The notes under the pieces are model-generated. The model was given only the letters and a program-made list of their open reading frames with translations, made no database searches and was not told the DNA's origin. DNA of 64,000 nt from Steromphala cineraria (Eukaryota; Mollusca; Gastropoda; Trochida; Trochidae): the NCBI GenBank assembly GCA_916613615.1, contig OU744730.1, positions 3,317,582-3,381,581 on the forward strand, given 5' to 3'. A program made the translations under genes and the position numbers. Positions 1-11,308 of this stretch are shown here, in pieces (within the stretch, counting starts at the first letter, position 1; the number at the start of each line of letters is the position of its first letter).

Positions 1-753
1 TTCATGGAATAGCACTTCCTCACGATTCTGAATATCCTCATCATTCTTCGCGTCTTTATGATTGGATATCACCACAGCATTAACCTTCATGTCCTCCCGT
101 TGGTCCTCGGTTTTCACTTGGTCCTCAACTGTTTCCATGGCGATGTCCGTCGTCCGAGCAGATACTTCGTTGTCACCATGTCCTAGATCCTCACAGCCTT
201 CCTGTGTCTTCTTATGTAGCGTTACGTCACCATGCCTTGTCCTTAATATATGCCTGCTTATCAATACATCGCACCTAAAGCTCTCAAAGAAATCCATCCC
301 TAATATGCCAGATAAACCATCAAGATCTGCTATGACAAAACTGTGTCCGAAACACCAACCATTGACCCTAAAGTCAACCATAGCCCGACCCTGTACCTCT
401 AACTGTCGACCATCAACAGTAACAAGGTTAACATCCATCCCAGAGACCTGCTCTAAGTTTAACCCTGATCTGACAAATTCATCTTTAGACAAAATTGAGA
501 TTGGTGACCCCGTATCAATTAGCATATCACTCTGATGACCCTTGACCTTAACGCTAACAAACAGACAACCTGTATATCCCCCTACACCAGGAATACAATA
601 TGTGACTTTTGTACCACTGGAAGATGCTCCCTCCAAGCAAGTACTGGAGTCAACCAAAGTTTTTGAACTACCTAACTGCGGCCCTACAGGATTCTCTACC
701 TGACAACTCTGGACTAAAGGTTCGGCCTCAACCTCAGCCCGCTCTAGTTTTCC
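1..753 (-). CDS. pol: Retrotransposon pol, protease region, partial (runs off left edge)
   Basis: A minus-strand frame stays open from about 753 to base 1, about 250 codons. It holds the retropepsin active-site motif LIDTGSPISIL (about 522-490) and, some 60-70 residues later, the second protease signature GILGMDFF (about 309-286). Together these identify an aspartic protease that would cleave the Gag-Pol polyprotein inside virus-like particles. After the protease comes a charged acidic and basic linker rich in D, E and K. Reverse transcriptase is not reached. The frame is -1 relative to gag and overlaps its last codons, so pol is probably made by ribosomal frameshifting at or just before the gag stop (747-753). 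No independent start codon is well placed upstream of the protease. Confidence 0.85.
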
Positions 754-1514
754 GAGTCATAAGCTCGAGACCTTGTTAGTAATATCTCTTGTAACTTCTT
801 GACCGTTGGACAGTCTCTGACCATATGACCTTGACCTTTGCAGAAATAGCACTGAACTTTCCTCATACACAGATCTTCAGTCCTATGCAATGACTGCTTC
901 AGCTGATCCAACTTATCGTCTATCAGTTGAGAAATAGAATCTAACGTTAGTGATCTATCAGTACCTCTAAGCTCATTTTGCTCAGTAACATCAGGACAGT
1001 TATTGCCATATAGACTACCCTCAGTTGAACTTTGATACCCTATACTTTCCCCTGTACCAAACCTATTTGAAAGTATATTCCTCAGGGTGAGGTAGCTACT
1101 GAACTGACCATAAGAAAGACCACTAAGTATTGTCTGAGCTGTACCACGCAAGTTAAAGCAAAGATTCTGAGCCATCTCATAGTCATTCCAACAATTCCAA
1201 GCTGATACTTGTTCGAAATATATCCTGTAATCTTGCCAGTTTGCCACTCTATCATCAAAAGTTTCAGGTTGAATATCATGACGAATGGACCTAAAATGAC
1301 CTTGACCTGACATAAGGTCATGTCGACTCGCACCAGCTCGCAAAACACTGTCTGTCCTAGCACTGGGAGGGTTGACATGAGAATGACCTACATTCTCCCA
1401 TCCTGCATCGATACAACTTGACCAAGGTGTATGTGACATGGCAAATGGAGATGACATTTCATATAATTGAGGAAAACATGACTGAGTAAACCACTTGGAC
1501 TCAACATCCATCAT
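744..1514 (-). CDS. gag: Retrotransposon Gag with CCHC zinc knuckle
   Basis: This 256-residue protein is a Ty3/gypsy-type Gag, the structural protein that assembles the particle and binds the element RNA. The middle (about residues 80-150) has the W-x-D-Y...A-x-x-L...G-x-A spacing usual for retrotransposon capsid regions, including WQDYRIYFEQ and FNLRGTAQTILSGL. Near the C-terminus is a single CX2CX4HX4C zinc knuckle, CYFCKGQGHMVRDC, the nucleocapsid-type RNA-binding motif. The ATG at 1514 is the first after the leader. The protein is short but within the range for one-knuckle Gags. The stop at 744-746 is directly preceded by GGAAAAC on the coding strand, at the point where the pol frame takes over. 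Confidence 0.88.
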   Translation of the reverse strand: MMDVESKWFTQSCFPQLYEMSSPFAMSHTPWSSCIDAGWENVGHSHVNPPSARTDSVLRAGASRHDLMSGQGHFRSIRHDIQPETFDDRVANWQDYRIYFEQVSAWNCWNDYEMAQNLCFNLRGTAQTILSGLSYGQFSSYLTLRNILSNRFGTGESIGYQSSTEGSLYGNNCPDVTEQNELRGTDRSLTLDSISQLIDDKLDQLKQSLHRTEDLCMRKVQCYFCKGQGHMVRDCPTVKKLQEILLTRSRAYDSEN

Positions 1515-1870
1515 GAAAGTTTATCAAATTTAATTCAAAAACCAAAATTCATGTCAAAATAAACAACATTGCAACAGCTATAAAATTTCAAATCATAACT
1601 GTTAAATTTCAAGTCTGTATCAGGTCACAATAAAAAATGACAAATACAGAATTGATCAAATGTACAAAATTAACTATATCTGGACCAACCAAAAATATAA
1701 CAAACATGAAAAACAATCAACCACCAAATCTAAATCAAGACCAAACAATCAGTACAATGAAAAACTAAAACGGCACCAAAATGTAACATGGGTGACAAGC
1801 AATTAACAACAAAATCTCCGTCCAGGTTTTGCTTAATCAAGCAGAACTATCATCACCATGAATAACTACA

Positions 1871-1887
1871 TCCGGGTCACGGCACCA
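1871..1887 (-). other. Primer binding site, tRNA-His type
   Basis: TGGTGCCGTGACCCGGA on the minus strand follows the LTR end after the spacer TTT. Its complement ends in CACGGCACCA, which matches the acceptor stem plus CCA of metazoan tRNA-His (GCCGTGA... acceptor). This indicates that tRNA-His primes minus-strand synthesis. An 18-bp copy of the junction (CGGCACCAAAATGTAACA, 1880-1897) is repeated in the leader at 1771-1788. Confidence 0.8.
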
Positions 1888-2106
1888 AAATGTAACAGGC
1901 GTGGTTTTACCAACTGCAGAGAAACTACATGTCCGTGTGATATGACTTTGCGTTGTGTGATTTTTTACCTATGTGTGTGTTTCTCTCAGATTTGAATGTA
2001 TAAACTGGTACCTCAATTCATCAACTGGTAACTTAAACCACGCTGTCTCCCGGTTACAGGATGCAGCCTCATGATAAATGACATAAAAGAAATTACCGAC
2101 ACCAAT

Positions 2107-2112
2107 TTTATT
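2107..2112 (-). terminator. polyA signal in LTR
   Basis: AATAAA on the minus strand, in GTTGTAATAAAATTGG. In the 3' LTR this would direct cleavage of the element RNA. Confidence 0.6.
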
Positions 2113-2411
2113 ACAACTAGAAACTCAACAGAAAGCAAAATATACAACATGTACAATACAACAACTTGAACGAGACAAATATGCTGTGGAGCAGACAATA
2201 CAAATACATTAAAGACAACCTAACCTATCTATCGTCCTGACCACCCCTCCTAACTAATCCTAGTCTAAATCCCAAATAACTTGGAAGACGCTGTTTCATC
2301 ACGAAACAAGTGTTGTTCCATCTCAGAACAAGCCCTATCCCTAACACAGAACATGGCAGATGTTAGCCGATCGCCGGCCAAGCAAGGCAATGAACTCACA
2401 GTGAAGGCCAC

Positions 2412-2419
2412 CTTTTATA
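2412..2419 (-). promoter_or_regulatory. TATA box of the LTR promoter
   Basis: GGTATAAAAGG on the minus strand, about 205 bases into the LTR and upstream of the polyA signal, is a well-formed TATA box. Transcription of the element would start about 25-30 bases downstream, near 2385. Confidence 0.7.
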
Positions 2420-2622
2420 CCCTGCCTTGGGCCTATCCCACTAGTTGAAGAACACCCCTGCTACCTGAATGGATTAGTCCTATAGCCTAACAGAGTGAGA
2501 GTGACTGCATGTCATGCAACAAGTTGATGTATATTTCAATCTCTGCCCTATCACTACACCCCGTACCAATATTATGAATAATAACTTACATTTTAATACC
2601 TCTTTATAACGCCCCCGTTACA

Positions 2623-3060
2623 CTATAATTAAAGTAGTATTTTGAGCTAATTTTCCAACACGTTTGTTTCCTACAGTTTTTCTATCTTACTTGATTGGAG
2701 TAATCAACATTGAACCAGACATAATCACGAAACGCCTATCCACACATGAAAACCGTTGATTGAAAAAATATTTGACATGGTCTCCAAAGTTAAAAACAGA
2801 TTTTGGTTTCTGCTTCAAATCGCGTCCATGTACATCTACGCTTTCTCCAAAAAAATAGGAAAACTCCAGCGCAAATAAGTTACGCAAAAAAGATATATGA
2901 CCAGTCTGTTTCTCCAATGACACCCATCGCTTCATTCTAAAGGCAAACTGGTCACTCGAACTCGTTTCGCTATTCAAATTATACCAGTATTCAATTATTC
3001 CAACCTATAAATTATCACTCTATTATTTTATTCTTTCCTTGCTATGTTAGCAATATGTAA
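2623..3060. other. Non-coding, nothing recognised
   Basis: This stretch lies between the LTR and the first foldback. A 96-codon frame on the minus strand (2687-2977) has no recognisable domain and I do not call it. Confidence 0.5.
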
Positions 3061-3208
3061 TAGTTACCGACTGAGACCGAGGTGTTCAAGTTAGATGAAC
3101 CCTCGCGCACGTGAATCATGAACGCCGAGGCCGTTAGGCCGAGGTGTTCATGAATCACGTGCGCGAGGGTTCATCTAACTTGAACACCTCGGTCGAGGTC
3201 GGTAACTA
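3061..3208. repeat. Near-perfect foldback, about 60-bp arms, GAGGTGTTCA family
   Basis: The left arm (3061-3123) and right arm (3143-3208) are reverse complements with only a few differences. The inner 40 bases (GTTCAAGTTAGATGAACC... against its complement) have one mismatch that I can see. The 20-base loop is GC-rich. The arms begin TAGTTACCGA and end TCGGTAACTA, so the outer ends are symmetric too. This is a foldback or MITE-type element rather than a terminator. Confidence 0.85.
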
Positions 3209-3599
3209 TTTTACACACTAGCTTAACGCTATATTAATTCATTCTCAATATTACATCAGTATTGATAATGATGAAAGGCATATCTTTATTATATATAACG
3301 AGATGGTGAAACATTGACTCTAATTAAAGAAACAATGTTCATTTCAAGTAGCAGACATTGGCATGAGCCTCTCGTACTGCACGTGCAATTCGTGCGGGAC
3401 CGTGCAAGCTACCATTATAGTTTTATATGAAAACAAATAACAAAACACCTAATTTAATATGAATATAAATATTTGATACCAATGATCTTTTTAAAATAAA
3501 TTATCAAATATATAAATAATAATTCACGGTTTTGTTTATTCTCAGGAAAAATTTGAAATTTAATCATGAGGTCTTGAAAAACATTCTGTATTTTCAAAT
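3209..3599. other. AT-rich non-coding
   Basis: No gene or repeat is recognised. The stretch includes CACGTGCAATTCGTGCGGGACCG at about 3381, a small GC-rich patch in AT-rich DNA. Confidence 0.4.
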
Positions 3600-3600
3600 G

Positions 3601-3672
3601 GCCTCTGTGGTCTAACCGATAAGTCACTGGGCTTGAAATCAAGAGGTCACACGTTCGAACCTATGCTTGGAG
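3601..3672 (+). pseudogene. tRNA-Ser-like relic or SINE head
   Basis: An A-box-like GTGGTCTAACCGATAAGTC is followed by CTTGAAA, an anticodon loop with TGA as in tRNA-Ser, and a B-box-like CGTTCGAACCT. The acceptor stem does not close and the anticodon stem has mismatches, so it cannot be an intact tRNA. A tRNA-derived SINE head or decayed tRNA gene fits best. Confidence 0.45.
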
Positions 3673-3793
3673 TACAACATTTGTAAATGTCTTGTATTGA
3701 TTAATCGCAATTTTAGTGAGTGTCTTTGATTTGCAAAGCAAAGTTTGAATTTGAAAACTTTACCAGAAAACAAATTATCAACGTTTCACTATC

Positions 3794-3853
3794 AGGTGTT
3801 CATGTCAATCCCGGGTGTTCATTATGAACACCCGATTTGTCTGATGAACACCT
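3794..3853. repeat. Short GGTGTTCAT inverted repeat
   Basis: AGGTGTTCAT...GGGTGTTCAT is followed by ATGAACACCC...ATGAACACCT. The core shares GAGGTGTTCA with the foldback at 3061-3208 and is probably the same family, or the other end of one element. Confidence 0.6.
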
Positions 3854-4009
3854 CGGCACCTCGGCACGTGCATTTCACAGACAGTATGAGTTGGTATGAA
3901 AAATGAATACTCGAGCAAAACAAAGGAGCTAGTGTGTAAGTGCAGCTAATGTATGTTAGGGTAGTCGATGTTTATGATGGCATCAAATTGTGGCCTAAAC
4001 AACTATTCA

Positions 4010-5340
4010 TTATTCTTCCATACCCCTATATCTCGTTCTTGTATACATCTATATCATTTATTTGTATACCTCTATAGCATGTATATGCGTCTATACCATA
4101 TCACGTTCTTGTATACCACCATTCCATGTTCTTATATTCTACCATTCCATATTCTTATATCCTAGCATTCCATGTTTTTATATACACCATTTTCCATGTT
4201 CTTGTATACCACCATTCCATGTTCTTATATACCATCATACCATGTTCATAAATACCACCATTCCATGTTCTTGTATACCACCATTCCATGTTCTTGTATA
4301 CCATCATACCATGTTCATAAATACCACCATTCCATGTTCTTATATACCGCCATTCCATGTTCTTGTATACCACCACACCATGTTCTTATATACCATCATA
4401 CAATGTTCTTAAATACCACCATTCCATGTTCTTGTACATCACCATACCATGTTCTTATATACCACCATTCCATATTCTTGTATACCATCATACCATGTTC
4501 CTAAATACCCCCATTCCATGGTCTTATATACCATCATACCATGTTCTCATATACCACCATTCCATGTTTTTATATACCATCATTCCATGTTCTTATAGAC
4601 CACCATTCCATGTTCTTGTATACTATCATACCATGTTCTTAAATACCACCATTCCATGTTCTTGTACATCACCATACCATGTTCTTATATACCACCATTC
4701 CATGTTCTTGTATGACACCATACCATATCTTATATCCTACCACTCCTTATTTCTGTATACCACCATTCCATTATCTGTATACCACCATACCAAGTTCTTG
4801 TATACCACCATTTCATTTCCTGGTTCCATTTTTTCACCATAGAATATTTTTGCTTTTTCATGCTACGTGTAAAGTCAACCTTCCTATGTATATCATCATA
4901 CCTTGTTATTCCTCAATATACCACCATTCTATTATCTCATATTCCATCATTTTATTTTTGCTTATACCATCATTTCATTTTGCTATACAACCTTCCTATA
5001 CATGTATATCATCATTCCTTGTTATTCCTCAATATACCACCATTCTATTATCTCATATACCATCATTTCATTTTGCTGTATATCATCATTTCATTTTGCC
5101 GATATCATCATTTCATTTTGCTGTATATCATCATTCCATATTATCATATTCCACATTCCAATATGTCATATACCAGCAATCCATTATGCAATATACCACC
5201 ATTCCATATTATCATATTCCACATTCCAATATGTCATATACCAGCAATCCATTATGCAATATACCACCATTCCATAATATCATATACAACCATTCAATGT
5301 TATTACATAACACCATTTCATCATGTCTTAAACCATCATG
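4010..5340. repeat. 23-bp minisatellite, diverged
   Basis: Tandem units of the form ATACCACCATTCCATGTTCTTGT repeat every 23 bases, cleanly at about 4180-4800 and more degenerately on both sides. There are roughly 55-58 units. Common variants are CCATCATACC and CATGTTCATAA. Several overlapping open frames of 65-226 codons arise only from the repeat and encode Y/H/S/C/P-rich nonsense in all frames. Confidence 0.9.
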
Positions 5341-8339
5341 TGTCCTTAATGTAGTGTAATTGTTGGTTTTGCTTGAATATGAATATTCAAAAGTAATCAG
5401 AGGATATAACATTAGTGTCAATTTAATATGAAATAGGACTGTGGAACCTAAATATCTGCGATATGAAGGTATATTAATGTGTTTATGGTATTACTTTTAA
5501 TTTTGGAAATTTTCTCCTCTTCGACGTCATGAAATTTGACAGAGTGGCCAGACCAATAAGATAAATTGATGTTTTTCAAGAGATATGAAATCCGATATTA
5601 TTGCCTTTTTATGTGATAAAACCACAAATTCAAGGCTAATCTACGTATATTTCAAACATTGCATTGTTCTGCCGTATATCCAAACCCTCATTCTATATCT
5701 CACAATAATTTCATGTACCTTATATTATATTATTTGCTTCAGCTGATAGGAATTTAATCTATTCGCATCAACGGTTTCCTCAAAGTTGATATCACAATTA
5801 ACGATTTTAATTATGAAAAAAGATTTTCTGTAACATAATCTCTTAAGGAAGTTTTTAAATTTCAAAGTAGATATATATTCAATGTGTTCCGTATCTTGAT
5901 AAATCGCTTAAACCTGAAGTTCAGAATAGGAGGTTTCCATGGAAACGTTTGTGGAGTATACAGATAACCATTATTAATGGTTATGTTATTCAAACGAGGC
6001 ATGGGTAAGATAAAGTTCTATCTTAAATGCCTAAGACCCTTTAATGTTGCTTCAAACAGGTCTAATTACGGTCTCTAGGCCATAAATGTAAGTGTTATTT
6101 ATAACTGACTTCTGCGAACAGGGTTCATTAGGCGCCTGACATGCAAACGTGATGTGGGGAGCTTGCGAATTGCAATTACAGTCACGGTCGCTTACATCCA
6201 AACTAATATACATGCAATGTGTCATTGAAATAACAGGTTGTTGAATTTTAGGGTGATTAAGGTGGCGTTTTCTTCGACACCCTGCAACAGTTACACACGA
6301 AGGTTTTCGGTATTTGAAAAGGAAACTGGACTAAGATTTATGCTCTAAGTGATCAAAAATGACGTGTCGATTTGGGGATCTATGTCTTTTTTAAAGATAT
6401 TTAAAAAAGTATGAAATATTATTATATGGTTACTATTGTCGTATCTTCTTCGCATTTTATTATCTTAATTATTCATTAAGTGCTAATGATTTCAGTTTTA
6501 AATCTAATTTCCCATTGTTTTTATATTGATTTTGAATACATCATCATTCATAATGTTGAGGTGATATCTTAATGTCTTCTTTTTCATGTTTTTGGTATCA
6601 TAATAATAATATGATATTAATATGCATAAATAGTTTTGATATAAATAGTATTATTATGACGTTTCACAACATTGATGAGATATTTCATACCTAAGTTGAT
6701 ATGACATTGATTTCAAATACATACTTTAGTTGGCAAAAACTTGTCTAAACTGAAAGTTTGAAAGGAGAGAAATATCAAACGAGGCCAGGTGACAGTTCAA
6801 TATATAACTTTTATACCGATCGTGCAAATACACTATTGCTTGCATACTGAGCAAATAAATTTAGGGACCATCGGATGTTTTCGATTTTTAAAGGCTTTGG
6901 TTTATTAAACTACATTTAAGTAACATGCCGAGAAACTTTATGAAAAATAGGCATCCAAAAAAATAACAAGAAATGTGTTTAATCAGAAAGTTACAGACAT
7001 ATATTTGAGTTATAGAAACGAAAGATCCGAGTTATAATAGACTCATTATTGAACATGAAGCAGGACCATTATCGCATATGCCAACCTCGCACATAATTGA
7101 TAGCCTGACAGCGTCTTGGAAAACTCAAGAGAAGTTTCTGCAAGAGTAGATGAGGAATTAACGGACATTTATGTCAACCTGCTTATTAAGGATATTTTTC
7201 ATAACTTCACATGAAAACTGCAGGAATGGTAGATGAATATAGCAATGGTGCTAGAATGGACCATAATTTGAAAAAAATAACTTTTTTAGAATAAGATTTA
7301 ATTTAAGTGGTCCTTAAGTTTTTTTAGCTCAGTATATATGCATTTAAACAATGATTTTTCTATATCATATGATGAGCAATAAAATGCTGGGAGAAGACAA
7401 TATATGTGCATCACTTGGGGCTGTTGCACAAAACGACTTAACACTGAGGCTACCTTAGTGAGAAAAAGGTCACCTTAGTGTTTTGTAAGCAGAACTATTT
7501 TCCACTATGATGACAAATGAGAGCTACTATACTTCGTTTGAAGTAAGTTCGGTTTTTATAATTATTTAAAAATATCATAAAAAGATAAAATACTTACTGG
7601 AATATGCCAGATACCAGTTATATAGCATCACGTAACATGGGTGAAGTCCACGTATTAATCTAGTCATTAAAGAGTGAAGAAAACTTTCAAACTAAAACTC
7701 TTGTTATGAACAAGAGTAATTTACTTATTGCAGATAATAATGACTGAAAACATACTAAGCTAAAGTCGAGTCTTGGAAAATTGATTCCAATACAACATGT
7801 ATCCCTGATCTAGTTATCGTCATTCTTTCAGCTTGGAGTATTTAAAATTAAACTATTTTGAAGATATTCTATATGTTAGAGCATTAAACGTTTTATACAA
7901 GAAATTACTTTAAGGCGTTTGGCTTGCTATATAAAATGAAATTAAAGATAGCAAACAACTAGGACTCATTTCAAACGTTGACAAATGTTCATTTCCATAT
8001 GTTGGTTCTTTTTGTTCTTAAGTTTTCTTCTATATATTCTATACCAAATTGTTTCGACTTTCCTTCTCTTTCTTTTAAAAGGGTGTGTATATGGGAGAGA
8101 AGGGCGAATGTCAACGTAATGTATATTGAGAGTGTATGTGGGTTGGCGTAAGGGTGGGTAATGTGGTGAAAGGTGGTGCGAAATCTGGCGAATGCAAATG
8201 TATTGTTGTATTTGTTATGAATTTGCAATTGTAATTGTATGTTTGTGTCTCGTAAGCCTTATGGCTGGGTGCTGACTTTTAACAGCTTTTTATACTGTGA
8301 TATATATATGTACAGCATGTGACACATTAATAAAATACT
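5341..8339. other. Non-coding, nothing recognised
   Basis: Three kilobases of AT-rich sequence without a convincing reading frame on either strand. The end (about 8245-8339) reads like the 3' tail of a non-LTR element, with AATAAAA directly before a (CTT)n run, but no coding part is seen. Confidence 0.4.
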
Positions 8340-8357
8340 CTTCTTCTTCTTCTTCTC
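8340..8357 (+). repeat. (CTT)n microsatellite
   Basis: Five to six CTT units follow AATAAAATA. Such a tail is common at the 3' ends of retroposed elements; here the element itself is not identified. Confidence 0.7.
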
Positions 8358-9438
8358 TTTCGATGAATCGTGATTTATGGACAGTACGTCTTATGGTCTC
8401 TGAAATCGAAACTATTCATTATTTTGTTTTAGCATTTAAATACTTCGTACAAAACAGCTAACTTATTTTGTTACATTACAAAGACAAAATGTTCACTTAA
8501 TTTCTTACAGAATAAGCACTTTCAAAACACAAATGAGAATCAGTTCTAACATCATATTTTCTTTTTTTTTAAAACGTTGAAACTTGAAATTTAATCATAA
8601 AAAAATTGAGCTGACGTTTGGGTTTTTTAACATTTTAATCTTAATTTATTATCTTTCTTAGAAAGATTTTTTCATTTTCTTTCAACAAACTGACAGTAAT
8701 TAACAAAATAACTTGTTGGTTATTTGTAGTTAGACATTGTAATTGGTAGGTATTTAGTTCGACATTTCGAAATGTCTGCCTTTTTACCAGTTCACTAAGG
8801 TTGGTTTGACGTTTGATGTGAATAACAATACTTAACAAAAAATTATTATACTAATTCCAGCAGGAGTTCATTGTTTTCAACAAAAATATGAAGATTATCG
8901 ATGTCGTTCATTTCAAACACAGATTAATTGTTTAATCCTTTTTTAAGTTTCTCTTTTATTCCAATGGGTATAAATCAAAACGGAATGATTTTGCAACTTA
9001 TAACTTTTTAAGTGACAGTTATAATAAAGAATATTGTCATAAATTGTATGGCATAAACTTTTTAAAATAAATAATTGCCTTTTAAGGGCAAACATCACTT
9101 TGTGATTAACATTTTCAACGAAATTAGCTATAGTCGATCATGACTGATATTAGATATAAAAAAATATTGAAAGGAATTTAAGATACAAAAACCTCAACAA
9201 ATCCAGCCAAGTCTAGAAAGTTTAATTAAGTAAGTCTTGATTCCGACGTTTTAAAGATAAGTAAATATACAATAATTAATCAAATATTTTCATGATGTAA
9301 CTATGTTTCATAATATATACTTTTGTTTCGATTCATGTAACACTCATTAACGAATTAACTACTTAGGCTTCTTTGTTTATACCAAGTTGTTAATTAATTA
9401 TTGTCTGTTTTCACAAACAAAATATCCCGACATCCTTC
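8358..9438. other. AT-rich non-coding
   Basis: No gene, RNA or repeat that I can support. Confidence 0.4.
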
Positions 9439-9463
9439 CTAAAGGGGCAGTCGCACGTTTTTG
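9439..9463 (+). mobile_element. Solitary terminus of the AAGGGGCAGTAGCACG MITE
   Basis: CTAAAGGGGCAGTCGCACGT matches the family's terminal inverted repeat with one substitution, but the sequence after it (AAACAAAAAGACATTG...) is unrelated to the MITE body. It is a truncated copy or a terminus captured by another element. Confidence 0.6.
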
Positions 9464-9740
9464 TAAGTAAATGAAACAAAAAGACATTGTCAGTCATCAA
9501 CATCCCCCACCAAGTTGTTTTCATTTCCCTAAATCCGAAAGTCCTAAATCATGGAACAAGGGCCATAACTCTATCAAAAATCAATTGCATGCTTCTGATT
9601 TTCGAACGCCATCAAGGTATTGCTACCAAATGTGGTTTACCATCTTAAATAACTTTGGAGAAAAGCTGCACCCCTGAATTCGGAAGGTCGGACAGACACA
9701 AGGACGGACCCAATCCTATTTCCCCCAGTCACTCAGGCCA

Positions 9741-9871
9741 TCCTCGATAATCCAGAGACAACGTTCGGTTCCTATTATTTTCCACTTATTATCGGAACGT
9801 TGACCCTGCATGGATTATCAAGGATGCTATAGTGGAAAATAATAGGAACGTTTACTCTGGATTATCAAGGA
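9741..9871. repeat. Foldback with a GGATTATCAAGGA unit in three copies
   Basis: The left arm TCCTCGATAATCCAGAG...CCTATTATTTTCCACT pairs with the right arm AGTGGAAAATAATAGG...CTCTGGATTATCAAGGA. Between them lies a third, direct copy of GAACGTT.AC.CTG...GGATTATCAAGGAT. Confidence 0.75.
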
Positions 9872-11308
9872 TTCGTAGTTGGAGAAGAAAATCCAAACAA
9901 ATCGAAAAACGAAATATATATTTTTGATTTAAAAAAATTTAATACCCTTTCCCAAGTATCACGTATTTGTTCAGTGAAAGTGCGCGAACAAAGTATATAA
10001 AAAGCCTTTCTTCGTCAGTAATAATTATATTAAGGGTACTTATAATGCTATACATTTCACGCATTCACATGCTCAAAGCTCTACACACATTATCAAACTG
10101 TTTAGAGGATAAAATGCACTCTTTCTTCAATCCCAAATAACTTGGAGCATGTAGCTGAACTATCACTTAGGTCTTATCACGTCCTCCTGTCACATCTATT
10201 TACTTCTGGACCAGGTACCCAAATATACTGCTTGTTTCGAGCTCAGACACTTACCGAGGGTAACACAAAAAAGTCTCGAATCTCATGTCTCAGTGGGTAC
10301 TCAGATTATCCATCGATATGAGCGGGTTACCTATCCATTCGGTGAACTGCGCCCGATGTTGCTGAACTCCACTGATACCGAGCAACTAAGCACATGATCA
10401 CCAGCCACTGGTTAATAATAGATATATGGGCCGACTTAATATACAAATATGTTTCTGATTGCGTGTCTCTTAATTTAGATAACGTCAGCGTATAGTCATA
10501 CTATAAAACATTAAGTTTAAAATAATAACAGAACGCCTTTCCTGTATCCTTCTGCTTGCTATCGAACATTCGTGTGTATAATTGACTCTCTGAATGAAGA
10601 CCTGTAAGAGACATAAACGTACCTCTGTTCAATAATCGATATTTACCAAGGGATGTCATGCTGTAACATGGAGGTTACCCGCTTGGCGATTTACATATAT
10701 TTACAGCTGCCTACCAAACGTTTGTTTAGTGAGAGATTTCCTATGTAGTATGTCGTCATTTTTTAAAATATTGAATTTGTCAACATTACTTAATAAGATA
10801 TCTTACAATCAACATTTTTGGATCAATTTGAAAGTTGATCATATCTACACTACATAAAAAGAGAACAGATATGTGGCATGCGAAATACAATTCTGGCATT
10901 CTCCAAGAGAGGCATGGTATCAAAATTCGAAAATTCTGATTTTATTTTTTCCCAAATATGTTTTTCAAATCAACGCAATTACAGCAGATATTCGGTCAAA
11001 AAAGACAATATTAGTCAACACGATGATAAAACATATGTTTTGCAAGAAATATTTCAAAATGACAATTTTATAAGATAATCAATTTTTTAAGATTATGGAT
11101 CGCAGTGTTGCCTAAATCCTTGCCAAATATGTTCCTAGAGTAGTATTAGTAACAACTTTAAGTATAATTTTTCTCAGTCTACTCTTAAATTCATTACATT
11201 TGGTACAAACTGGACACAATATTACAAAATATTTGCACTGATTTCAGCTAGCTAGAACGGTAGCTAGAGTCCTCAATGTGGTTTAGTGTTTTGGATAATA
11301 TTCAACCG
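9872..11308. other. Non-coding; possible TATA promoter or old LTR fragment
   Basis: GTATATAAAAAGCC at about 9993 followed by TCGTCAGTA about 20 bases later resembles a TATA/initiator pair, but no reading frame follows. The 18-mer AATCCCAAATAACTTGGA (10129-10146) is identical to bases 2268-2285 inside the LTR at the left edge, on the same strand. The surrounding sequence is not alignable by eye. Confidence 0.35.

Larger units (their letters stand above)
1..2622 (-). mobile_element. Ty3/gypsy-like LTR retrotransposon, 5' part, cut by window edge
   Basis: Read on the minus strand the order is LTR (2622 to 1891), primer binding site (1887 to 1871), an untranslated leader of about 350 bases (1870 to 1515), gag (1514 to 744) and the protease-coding start of pol, which is still open at base 1. 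The LTR has TGTAAC...GTTACA ends, a TATA box and a polyA signal. Reverse transcriptase, RNase H, integrase and the second LTR would lie outside the window, so family assignment rests on the CCHC gag followed by a DTG protease. The target-site duplication cannot be tested with one end only. Both reading frames are open, so the copy may be fairly young. Confidence 0.9.
1891..2622 (-). repeat. 5' long terminal repeat (732 bp)
   Basis: On the minus strand the LTR begins TGTAACGGGGGCG (2622) and ends GCCTGTTACA (1891), giving the 6-bp inverted ends TGTAAC/GTTACA. It contains a TATA box (2419-2412) and an AATAAA (2112-2107) about 300 bases further on, giving the expected U3-R-U5 order. The primer binding site starts three bases after its end. 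Confidence 0.88.

Noticed and set aside
62..535. 157-codon plus-strand frame
   Set aside because: Antisense shadow of the retrotransposon protease region.
3968..5359. Several overlapping frames of 65-226 codons
   Set aside because: They are created by the 23-bp repeat, are open in several frames at once and encode only repeat peptide.
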